Shown here: positions 36,054-43,959 of the stretch, piece after piece
Layout of the letters: every line of letters begins with the position of its first letter
Position numbering within the stretch: position 1 is the stretch's first letter
Assembly (NCBI GenBank): GCA_016937195.1
Contig: JAFGWK010000185.1
Location: forward strand, 1-43,959
Length of the DNA stretch: 43,959 nucleotides
Reading direction: 5' to 3'
From: Paracoccaceae bacterium
GTDB taxonomy: Bacteria; Pseudomonadota; Alphaproteobacteria; Rhodobacterales; Rhodobacteraceae
Made by a program: the position numbers and the translations under genes
The notes under the pieces: generated by a model
The model's input: the letters and a program-made list of their open reading frames with translations, nothing else
The model's database searches: none
Told to the model about the DNA's origin: nothing

Positions 36054-38071
36054 CAGAGGAGGGCTTTGACCTTGTCGGCCACGGCCTCGGGGGTGATGCC
36101 GAACTTTTCATACAGCTCACCTGCGGGGGCAGAGGCGCCAAAGCGGTCCATACCGACAAACCCGGCCTTGGCCTCGCGGCCCCGCTCGCCCAGCAGCCAG
36201 CGATCCCAGGGTTGGCGCACGGCGGCCTCGACGGCGACACGCACCGAATTGGGCGGCAGGATGCGCTTGCGATAGCTTTCGTCCTGCTGCGCGAACAGCT
36301 CCATGCAGGGCATCGACACGACCCGCGTGCCAATTGCTTGCGCTTGCAGGATCTCGCGCGCTTTCATTGCGATTTCCACCTCAGACCCGGTGGCCATCAG
36401 GATCGCCTGACGCTTGCCATCGGCCTCGGCGATGACATAGGCGCCCTTCGCCGTCAGGTTTTGCGGTTTGTACTCGGTGCGCAGCGTGGGCAGGTTTTGC
36501 CGGCTTAGCGCCAGAACCGAGGGCGTGCCCTCTTGGCTCATCGCGATTTCCCATGCCTCGGCGGTTTCCACCACATCGGCAGGGCGGAAGGTCAGCGTGT
36601 TGGGCGTGGCGCGGCAGATTGCTAGATGCTCTACCGGTTGGTGGGTCGGGCCATCCTCGCCCAGACCGATGCTGTCATGCGTCATGACATAGACGGTGGG
36701 CACTTTCATCAATGCAGACAGGCGCATCGCCCCGCGCGCGTAATCGGTAAAGCAGAAGAACGTCCCGCCATAGGGGCGCACGCCGCCATGCAGGAACAGA
36801 CCGTTCATCGCCGCCGCCATACCATGTTCGCGGATGCCGTAATGGATGTAGCGGCCTTTGCGATTTTCCGGGTTGAAGACCGTCATTTCCTTGGACTTCG
36901 TCAGGTTCGAGCCGGTCAGATCGGCCGATCCGCCAATCGTCTCGGGGCAGGCGGGATTGATCACGCCCAGCACCATTTCGCTGGCTTTGCGGGTGGCGAC
37001 CTTGGGGGCGGCCTCGGCTTGTTCTTTCTTGAAATTGCGGATCGCGCCGACCAGTTTCTTGGATACACCGCCGGTCATGATCCGAGTGAACTCGGCTTGC
37101 TTATTGGCCGACAGCTTGGCGAAACGCTCTTCCCAGTCACCGCGTTCAACCGAACCACGGCTGCCGATTGCGGCCCAAGCCGATTTCACATCTGCAGGAA
37201 TCTCGAACGGGCCGTAATCCCAGCCATAGATCGCCTTGGTGCGTGCAATTTCTTCATCGCCCAAGGGCGCGCCGTGTGCGGAATAGCTGTCCGCCTTGTT
37301 GGGCGCGCCAAAGCCGATGATGGTTTTGCAATCCACCAGAACCGGACCCTTGGCTTTCTTGGCTTCGGTCAGCGCGCGGTCGATATCCACCGGATCGTGA
37401 CCGTCACAATGCAGTACCGTCCAGCCCGAGGCGGCAAAGCGCGCGCGCTGATCGGTTTTGTCCGACATAGAAACACGCCCGTCGATGGTGATGTCGTTAT
37501 TGTCCCACAGCAAGATCAGGTTGCTCAGCTCTTGCATGCCAGCCAGACCGATGGCCTCTTGGCTGATCCCCTCCATCAAGCAGCCATCGCCCGCGATCAC
37601 CCAAGTGCGGTGATCGACCAGCTTCTTACCCCACTGCGCGCGCAGCGATTCCTCGGCAATCGCCATGCCCACGGCCGTGGCGATGCCCTGACCGAGCGGG
37701 CCGGTCGTGGTTTCCACCGCATCAAGCAGGAAGTTTTCGGGGTGGCCCGCCGTCAGCGCGCCCATCTGGCGGAAATTTTTGATCTGTTCGAGCGTGACCT
37801 GTTGATCGCCCGAAAGGTGCAGCAGCGCGTAAACCAGCATCGAGGCATGGCCTGCCGACAGCACAAAACGATCGCGATCAGCCCATTTCGGCGCGGCGGC
37901 GTCAAATTTCAGGTGTTTGGAAAACAGCACGGTGGCCACATCGGCCAGACCCATCGGTGCGCCGGGATGCCCGGAATTGGCGGCTTGCACCGCGTCCATC
38001 GCCAGCGCGCGGATCGCGGAGGCCAATTTCCAATGTTCGGGATGGGCCTTGCGCAGCTCTTCGATATCCAT
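36053..38071 (-). CDS. tkt: Transketolase
   Basis: [46 protein letters not shown]. Confidence 0.98.
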   Translation of the reverse strand: MDIEELRKAHPEHWKLASAIRALAMDAVQAANSGHPGAPMGLADVATVLFSKHLKFDAAAPKWADRDRFVLSAGHASMLVYALLHLSGDQQVTLEQIKNFRQMGALTAGHPENFLLDAVETTTGPLGQGIATAVGMAIAEESLRAQWGKKLVDHRTWVIAGDGCLMEGISQEAIGLAGMQELSNLILLWDNNDITIDGRVSMSDKTDQRARFAASGWTVLHCDGHDPVDIDRALTEAKKAKGPVLVDCKTIIGFGAPNKADSYSAHGAPLGDEEIARTKAIYGWDYGPFEIPADVKSAWAAIGSRGSVERGDWEERFAKLSANKQAEFTRIMTGGVSKKLVGAIRNFKKEQAEAAPKVATRKASEMVLGVINPACPETIGGSADLTGSNLTKSKEMTVFNPENRKGRYIHYGIREHGMAAAMNGLFLHGGVRPYGGTFFCFTDYARGAMRLSALMKVPTVYVMTHDSIGLGEDGPTHQPVEHLAICRATPNTLTFRPADVVETAEAWEIAMSQEGTPSVLALSRQNLPTLRTEYKPQNLTAKGAYVIAEADGKRQAILMATGSEVEIAMKAREILQAQAIGTRVVSMPCMELFAQQDESYRKRILPPNSVRVAVEAAVRQPWDRWLLGERGREAKAGFVGMDRFGASAPAGELYEKFGITPEAVADKVKALL

Positions 38072-38267
38072 GACGGTTCCTTTCAGGCAACTGAGGGGCG
38101 TTTGCGCCCTCTGATAGCAGGGATCGGGGCAAGATCAAGCTTGGCCCACAAGTGCTTGAGGCAAAAGGGTGGGCTTGGGGTGCGCAACAGGGTTAAACTG
38201 TGCGAAATCCCGCCCTCGAAGGCGATTCGATGCAAGAGCGGGACATCTGATCGATGAGGAGGCGCGT

Positions 38268-38846
38268 ATGAGCGAGATTGCCGAATACGAACGCCGTATC
38301 TCTTTTGCGCTCGAGCGTATCGGGCGTGGAGTTGAGGTGCTGGCGCAAAAACGGGTCGCATCGGCTGCGGAGCCAGAGCCCGCGATTAAATCCGACCCGA
38401 TATTGCCCCAAGCCGAGATCGAGCCCCCCTTAGAGGCGATTGCGCCAGCCGCCGAACCGGATGCAACCGTCGCAGAGGTTGCGCAGTTGCAAGCCGCGCT
38501 GGAGGCCGAGCGCGAAGCCAATGCGCAGCTGTCTGAACGCGTGCGCGCGATCCGCGAGAAACAGGACACCACGCTGAACGCGATGGAGCGCAAATACGGG
38601 GCTGCCGTGCGTGCCCAAGAAGCCGCGTTCAAAGAGGTGGCCGCTTTGAAGGCGGCGAACTCGGCGCTGATTGCGTCCAATCGCAAGCTGATGGATGAGG
38701 GCGTGGCCTTTTCGGAAGAGGGATTGATGGCCGAATTGACGGCCCTGCGCGCGGCCCGCGCCAGCGAGGCCAATGAGTTGGGTGATATTATTGACGGGCT
38801 TGCGCCGATCCTTGCGGCGAACGAAGAGGAGGCGCAAGATGCCTGA
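38268..38846 (+). CDS. Coiled-coil protein upstream of zapA (ZauP-like candidate)
   Basis: MSEIAEYERRISFALERIGRGVEVL...VAEVAQLQAALEAEREANAQLSERVRAIREKQDTTLNAMERKYG; heptad-rich; overlaps zapA by 8 bp. Confidence 0.8.
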   Translation: MSEIAEYERRISFALERIGRGVEVLAQKRVASAAEPEPAIKSDPILPQAEIEPPLEAIAPAAEPDATVAEVAQLQAALEAEREANAQLSERVRAIREKQDTTLNAMERKYGAAVRAQEAAFKEVAALKAANSALIASNRKLMDEGVAFSEEGLMAELTALRAARASEANELGDIIDGLAPILAANEEEAQDA

Positions 38847-39216
38847 TCTGACCATTTCCATCGGGGGGCGCGAGTTTCAGGTGGCCTGTCAGCAGGGCGA
38901 AGAGCATTTCCTGCGCACCGCCGCTTTGATGCTGGACAACGAGGCACAGGTCCTGCTGGGCCAGATCGGGCGAATGCCCGAGACGCGAATGTTGCTGATG
39001 GCGGGTCTGATGCTGGCCGATAAGGCCGCCGGCATCGAGGATCAGCTACGCGAGGCAGAAAACATGGCAGGCGAGCTACAAGCCCGGATCGACGAGCTGC
39101 AGGCTAATCCCGCGCAGGTCGAAGTCGCGGTGGTGCCCTCGGAGGTGACCGACTCGCTGGCCGAGATCGCCGCACGTGCAGAGGCCTTGGCCGACCGGGT
39201 TGAGGAACAGGCATGA
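38839..39216 (+). CDS. zapA: Cell division protein ZapA
   Basis: MPDLTISIGGREFQVACQQGEEHFLRTAALMLDNEAQ...RMLLMAGLMLADK. Confidence 0.93.
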   Translation: MPDLTISIGGREFQVACQQGEEHFLRTAALMLDNEAQVLLGQIGRMPETRMLLMAGLMLADKAAGIEDQLREAENMAGELQARIDELQANPAQVEVAVVPSEVTDSLAEIAARAEALADRVEEQA

Positions 39217-39599
39217 GGCCGTTTCTCTGTGTGCTGTGTCTGCTGCTGGCCGCACCGGCTTTTGCGCAAGATGCCCCGTCCGCGCCTGAACGCTTGGCTC
39301 CGCTGACCGATTCCGTCGCCGCAGATGGCGTGATTACGCGCATCTATAGCTGTGAACGTGGTGCGCGCGTGCCAGCCGCCTATCTCAACGATAGCAATCC
39401 CCAGCGCGTCGTTCTGATGCTTGAGGGGCGAATGGTGGTGTTAAGCCATATCCGCTCGGCAGATGGTGCGAAGTATGCCGAGGATGGCGAGGGCGAGGCG
39501 GGCTATATCTGGTGGACCAAAGGCTCGAGCGCGACGCTGGACTGGATTTCTGAGGATGGCGAAAGCCAAACCTTGCTCAGCGGGTGTCAGGAGGAGTGA
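39213..39599 (+). CDS. MliC-like (C-type lysozyme inhibitor-type) secreted protein
   Basis: Signal peptide MRPFLCVLCLLLAAPAFAQ; IYSCERGARVPAAYL...SADGAKYAEDGEGEAGYIWWTKGSSATLDW. Confidence 0.72.
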   Translation: MRPFLCVLCLLLAAPAFAQDAPSAPERLAPLTDSVAADGVITRIYSCERGARVPAAYLNDSNPQRVVLMLEGRMVVLSHIRSADGAKYAEDGEGEAGYIWWTKGSSATLDWISEDGESQTLLSGCQEE

Positions 39600-39750
39600 G
39601 CACCGGTCCGGGGCAAAGCCCTAGATGCAGGGCTCAGGTGGAACCATGCTGGGTGCGAATGCCCTAGGCGCAAGCCTAGGGCTGGTGCGGGTTGAGGGCA
39701 CGCAACTCGCCAAGAAAAGTTAACCCTCAAAGCCTCCGTCGGGAGTATTT
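39600..39750 (+). ncRNA. Highly foldable intergenic segment; candidate structured RNA or 3' UTR
   Basis: GCACC(39600)/GGTGC(39684) closing pair; agccct-agatgc-agggct (39617-39634); gccctaggc-GCAA-gcctagggc (39661-39682); ttgaggg(39692)/ccctcaa(39724); CTCC-GTCG-GGAG then TATTTT. Confidence 0.35.
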
Positions 39751-39809
39751 TGGGCCAAATGAAATACGGCCTCTCAGAAACTTGCCGCAGAATCTTGCCG
39801 ATGAAAGCC

Positions 39810-41288
39810 TTACTCTGCGGCTTTCATCTCGAAACCCTTCTCGATCTGATCCGTAGGTATCACCGGATACTCGCCCGAGAAGCAGGCGTCGCAATATTGC
39901 GGGCAGGAATTGTTGCGCCCACCTGATTCGCCCACGGCGCGGTACAGCCCGTCGAGCGAGATGAATTTAAGCGAATCCACGCCAACCCATTCGCGCATTT
40001 CTTCTTCGGTCATCTGCGCGGCCAGAAGCTTGTCGCGATTGGGCGTATCGACGCCGTAGAAACAGGGCCAGGCGGTGGGCGGGGAGGCGATGCGGAAATG
40101 GACCTCTTTTGCGCCCGCATCAAGGATCATGTCCTTGATCTTGCGCGAGGTTGTGCCGCGCACAACCGAATCATCCACCAGAATGACCCGTTTGCCTTTG
40201 ATCAGCGCCTTGTTGACGTTGAGTTTGAGGCGCACACCCATGTTGCGGATCTGCTCGGTCGGCTCGATGAAGGTTCGGCCCATATATTGGTTGCGCGTGA
40301 TCCCGAGGGCAAAGGGGATGCCGCTTTCTTGGGAGAAACCGATCGCTGCGGGGGTGCCGCTATCGGGCACGGGGCAGACCAGATCGGCGTCGACGGGGGC
40401 TTCGCGAGCCAGTTCGATGCCGATATCGTGGCGCGTTTCATAGATCGAGCGCCCGCCGATGATCGAATCGGGGCGCGAGAAATAGACATGTTCAAAGATG
40501 CAGAAGCGGCCTTTGGAGGGGCCGAAGGGGCGCGAGCTGGCGATCTTGCCGTCTTGGATGACGACCATTTCGCCCGGCTCGATTTCGCGCACGAATTCCG
40601 CACCGATGATGTCGAGTGCGCAGGTTTCCGAGGACAGGACATATCCCATCTCACCGAGTTTCCCCAGCACCAGCGGGCGCACACCCAGCGGGTCGCGCAC
40701 ACCGATCAGCTTGGTGCGCGTCATCGCGACGATCGAGAAGGCGCCCTCGACGCGGCGCAGCGCATCCGCGATCCGGTCGGCATGCTTGCGTTGGATCGAG
40801 CGCGCCATCAGATGAATGATGCATTCGCTGTCTGAAGAGGACTGGAAGATCGCGCCGCGTTCAATCAGTTCAAGGCGCAGCGCATCGGCATTGGTGAGGT
40901 TGCCGTTATGAGCCACCGCGCAGCCGCCCATCGAGAATTCGCCAAAGAAGGGCTGAATGTCGCGGATCACAGCGCCTTTTGAACCCGCAGTGGAGTAGCG
41001 CACATGCCCGATGGCGATATCGCCGGGCAGGGTTTCCATCAGGCTCGATTTGGTGAAATTGTCGCGCACATAGCCGAAACGATGGGCCGAGTTGAAGCCG
41101 GTTGCGGCATCATGGGCGACGATGCCGCCAGCCTCTTGGCCGCGATGTTGCAGCGCGTGCAGGCCGAGGGCGACGAAATTGGCCGCATCTGCGACGCCGA
41201 CGACGCCGAACACGCCGCATTCCTCGCGCAGCTTGTCGTCGTCAAACGGGTGGGCGAAATGGGTCTTGGCGGGTGCGGTGCAGGACAT
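39810..41288 (-). CDS. purF: Amidophosphoribosyltransferase
   Basis: DDKLREECGVFGVVG...LHALQHRGQEAGGIV; PRPP motif VILVDDSVVRGTTSRKI. Confidence 0.98.
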   Translation of the reverse strand: MSCTAPAKTHFAHPFDDDKLREECGVFGVVGVADAANFVALGLHALQHRGQEAGGIVAHDAATGFNSAHRFGYVRDNFTKSSLMETLPGDIAIGHVRYSTAGSKGAVIRDIQPFFGEFSMGGCAVAHNGNLTNADALRLELIERGAIFQSSSDSECIIHLMARSIQRKHADRIADALRRVEGAFSIVAMTRTKLIGVRDPLGVRPLVLGKLGEMGYVLSSETCALDIIGAEFVREIEPGEMVVIQDGKIASSRPFGPSKGRFCIFEHVYFSRPDSIIGGRSIYETRHDIGIELAREAPVDADLVCPVPDSGTPAAIGFSQESGIPFALGITRNQYMGRTFIEPTEQIRNMGVRLKLNVNKALIKGKRVILVDDSVVRGTTSRKIKDMILDAGAKEVHFRIASPPTAWPCFYGVDTPNRDKLLAAQMTEEEMREWVGVDSLKFISLDGLYRAVGESGGRNNSCPQYCDACFSGEYPVIPTDQIEKGFEMKAAE

Positions 41289-41397
41289 GGCAGCAGCTCC
41301 GATGAACGCAGGAAGACAGGGGGCGTTGCGGCCCGTTTAAAGCCAAACGCGAGAGGTGTTAACCCCTCGCGCTATCAAAACCGTCATTCAGGCGTCA

Positions 41398-42012
41398 TCA
41401 ATTTGCCGGAGTGCTGGGCAATTCATCGATGCGCGCTGGATCTGCGCTATCCCCTTGCGGGGCGGTGCAGCTGGCCACGAGGGTCTCATAACGCGCGACG
41501 ATCCAGCCCGGCGCGTCGCTGGGCATGGTCTCATCCATCTGGCCCGACATGCGCGCAAATACCTTTGCAGAGCGCGAATTATCAACCATCGACACCGGAT
41601 CATTGCCCATCACGCGATCATACACGACAAAGGCGACCGCGACCAAAATCACGCCACGCAGCACGCCAAACAGAAAGCCTAAGCCTTGATCAAGCCCGCC
41701 AAGGGCCGAGCGTTGCACCGCGGACGCAAATAGCGGCGTGAGGATCGAAAACACCACCAAGGCGACCGCGAACACCACCGCAAAGCCGCCGATCATGCCG
41801 AGTTCACAGCTATTGCCGATGAATTTGTCCAGGCCCGGGATTTGCTGCACCAGCGGGCGGGCCTGATTGGCAAAGGCATAGGCGATCACAGCCGCCGCGA
41901 TCCAGCCGACAATCGCCAGCCCTTCGCGCACGAAGCCGCGGGAATAGGCGAGGATCGCCGAGAGAATGATGACAATCGCCACGATGGCATCAACGATGGT
42001 GAACCCGTCCAT
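41398..42012 (-). CDS. CvpA family protein
   Basis: MDGFTIVDAIVAIVIILSAILAYSRGFVREGLAIVGWIAAAVIAYAFA; adjacent to purF. Confidence 0.93.
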   Translation of the reverse strand: MDGFTIVDAIVAIVIILSAILAYSRGFVREGLAIVGWIAAAVIAYAFANQARPLVQQIPGLDKFIGNSCELGMIGGFAVVFAVALVVFSILTPLFASAVQRSALGGLDQGLGFLFGVLRGVILVAVAFVVYDRVMGNDPVSMVDNSRSAKVFARMSGQMDETMPSDAPGWIVARYETLVASCTAPQGDSADPARIDELPSTPAN

Positions 42013-42034
42013 TTGCGCTCCTGTGCTGTTCGCG

Positions 42035-43399
42035 CTAGCCCGCGCCGAACATCTCGCCCGTGAAAGTCACGAGATCCCCCAGCTTGCGCATGGACATCCC
42101 GGTTGTGCCGTCGGTTTTAGTGCCCGTTGGCGCGATGGCTTGTGAAAAACCAAGTTTTGCCGCTTCTTTCAACCTGTTTTCCGCCTGACCGACAGGTCTA
42201 AGCGCACCAGACAGGCTAATTTCGCCAAAAATAACCATATCTGCGGGCAGGGCTGTGTCTTCTCGGGCACTCAATAGCGCGGCGGCGGCGGCCAGATCGG
42301 CGGCTGGTTCGATGACTTTCATGCCGCCCGCGACGTTGAGAAACACATCCAACCCGGTAAACGGGATGCCGCAACGCGATTCCAGCACGGCCAGAATCGT
42401 CGAGATTCGCCCCGAATCGAGCCCCACCACCGTGCGCCGCGGCGAGGCGAGCGAGGAGGGGGCGACGAGAGCCTGAATTTCGGTCAGGACGGGGCGCGTG
42501 CCCTCAATGCCTGCGAAGACGGCGGAGCCGGGGGCGGCTTGACCGCGCTCGGACAGGAATAGCGCCGAGGGGTTGGCGACCTCGGCCAACCCTGCGCCAG
42601 TCATTTCGAACACGCCGATCTCCGAGGCGGGACCAAAGCGGTTCTTCACCGCGCGCAGGATGCGGAACTGGTGGCCGCGCTCGCCCTCGAAATAGAGAAC
42701 CGTGTCGACCATATGTTCGATCACGCGTGGGCCTGCGATCTGGCCATCCTTGGTGACATGGCCCACAAGGATCACCGCCGTGCCGCGTCGTTTGGCGAAG
42801 CTGACCAATTCGTGGGCGGCGGCGCGGAGTTGGCTGACAGAGCCCGGCGCGCTTTCAACGCGGTCAGACCACATCGTCTGGATCGAGTCGATCACCACCA
42901 GATCGGGGCGCTCGGCCTCGAGCGTTGTCAGGATATCGCGCAGCGAGGTTTCCGCCCCCAAGCCCACTGGCGCATCGGCCAGACCAAGGCGCGCGGCGCG
43001 CATGCGCACTTGGCTCGCCGCTTCCTCGCCAGAGATATAAAGCGTCTTTAGCCCCGTACGGGCAAAAGCTGCGGCGGCTTGCAGCAGCAGCGTGGATTTC
43101 CCGATGCCGGGATCACCGCCCACCAGAATGGCGCTGGCCGCCACCAGACCGCCGCCCAATACGCGGTCCAGTTCAGGCATGCCCGCCAAGGCGCGTTTGG
43201 GCGGGGCCTCTTTTGTGTCAAGCGCGGAAAGCTGGATCAGTTTACCCTTGGCGCCGCCCAGCCCCGAACCGGGCACTTTAGAGAGCGGGCTTTCCTCGAC
43301 GATGGAATTCCACGCACCGCATGCCTCACAGCGCCCCGACCATTTGGCATGGGTGGCACCACATTCAGAGCAACGAAAAGAGGGGGCTGATTTGGCCAT
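42035..43399 (-). CDS. radA: DNA repair protein RadA
   Basis: Zinc finger FRCSECGATHAKWSGRCEACGAWNS, Walker A GGDPGIGKSTLLLQ, KNRFG motif. Start MAKSAPSF rather than the longer ORF. Confidence 0.96.
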   Translation of the reverse strand: MAKSAPSFRCSECGATHAKWSGRCEACGAWNSIVEESPLSKVPGSGLGGAKGKLIQLSALDTKEAPPKRALAGMPELDRVLGGGLVAASAILVGGDPGIGKSTLLLQAAAAFARTGLKTLYISGEEAASQVRMRAARLGLADAPVGLGAETSLRDILTTLEAERPDLVVIDSIQTMWSDRVESAPGSVSQLRAAAHELVSFAKRRGTAVILVGHVTKDGQIAGPRVIEHMVDTVLYFEGERGHQFRILRAVKNRFGPASEIGVFEMTGAGLAEVANPSALFLSERGQAAPGSAVFAGIEGTRPVLTEIQALVAPSSLASPRRTVVGLDSGRISTILAVLESRCGIPFTGLDVFLNVAGGMKVIEPAADLAAAAALLSAREDTALPADMVIFGEISLSGALRPVGQAENRLKEAAKLGFSQAIAPTGTKTDGTTGMSMRKLGDLVTFTGEMFGAG

Positions 43400-43428
43400 C
43401 GGATCTTTCTGTTCGTAAGGGGGCAGCG

Positions 43429-43959
43429 CTATGAGCGTTCTAGATTGGCGGCGATCAGATCGGCGCATTGCGCGGCATGGGTGGCGGGCAACATATGGCC
43501 TGCACCCGAGATGCAAGCGACGCCGACATCTGGTAGGCGGGCCGCGATTGCCTCGGCCACGCGGGGCATGGTCGGGGGGGAGCGGTCGCCGTGAAGGATC
43601 ATCACGGGCGCGTCGATACCCTCGATCCCGCCCTCGCGCGCGATGCCCGCCGGATCTTCGAAATTCGCGCGGCTGATATTTTCCACCATCGGCATCGCGG
43701 CGATGAAGCGGGCGCGCTGTGTCTCGGTGTAGCTGTCCCACGGCTGACCAGTGCCCCAGTCACGCATGAAACCGCGCGCGGCGGTCTCGTGATCGCCTGC
43801 CGCCATCATCGCCTCGAAATGGTCCTGCTTTTGGCGCAGCGCGATCCATTCCGGGTCGCTTTCGGGCAGGGCGGCGAAGAGCACGGGCTCGATCAGGGTC
43901 AGCGAGCGCACGGCCTCGGGGGCGCCCACCGCGATGCGCAGCGCCACCGACGCGCCGAA
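43429..43959 (-). CDS. Alpha/beta hydrolase, partial (N-terminus beyond the right edge)
   Basis: Reads FGASVALRIAVGAPEAVRSLTLIEPVLFAAL...APVMILHGDRSPPTMP...ISGAGHMLPATHA; open to the window end. Confidence 0.88.
   Translation of the reverse strand, partial: FGASVALRIAVGAPEAVRSLTLIEPVLFAALPESDPEWIALRQKQDHFEAMMAAGDHETAARGFMRDWGTGQPWDSYTETQRARFIAAMPMVENISRANFEDPAGIAREGGIEGIDAPVMILHGDRSPPTMPRVAEAIAARLPDVGVACISGAGHMLPATHAAQCADLIAANLERS

Noticed and set aside
36626-38257. 543-aa plus-strand ORF
   Set aside because: Antisense to transketolase; no family features.
39600-39730. 6S RNA (ssrS) next to zapA
   Set aside because: Synteny is suggestive, but I could not see the characteristic long closing stem with a central bubble; reported only as a generic structured region.
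1-43959. CRISPR array, tRNA, rRNA or anti-phage defence cluster
   Set aside because: No regularly spaced direct repeats, tRNA-like cloverleaf with CCA end, rRNA signature or recognisable defence genes were seen on reading.

Overview
This window reads as chromosomal DNA from a GC-rich alphaproteobacterium, most likely Rhodobacterales/Rhodobacteraceae (inferred from protein similarity and synteny recalled from memory; no search was run). Most of it is core or semi-core: Ndk, ABC-F, aconitase, transketolase, PurF, CvpA, RadA, ZapA, agmatinase, nucleoside hydrolase. Accessory or notable parts are: (i) a left edge made of an IS110-family transposase 3' end abutting a frameshifted, truncated IS5-family transposase remnant; (ii) an Rrf2 (NsrR-like) regulator divergent from an operon of a Tat-signal type II SQR-like flavoprotein, a 3-TM protein and a TDT/SLAC1-type channel; (iii) a di-haem cytochrome c peroxidase with a perfect FNR-type palindrome (TTGATCCAGATCAA) upstream; (iv) a cobalamin riboswitch followed by btuB-btuF-btuC-btuD and a second BtuF-like protein with no visible signal peptide; (v) a split YeeE/YedE (TsuA-like) pair with a secreted protein that joins four NPCAP repeats to a phosphatase-fold domain carrying a rhodanese-like CX4R loop; (vi) a coiled-coil gene (ZauP-like position), zapA and an MliC-like gene as overlapping ORFs, followed by a highly foldable intergenic region. 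The best candidates for something under-described are the NPCAP/CX4R + YeeE operon and the Tat-SQR/3-TM/TDT operon. No CRISPR array, tRNA or rRNA was recognised.
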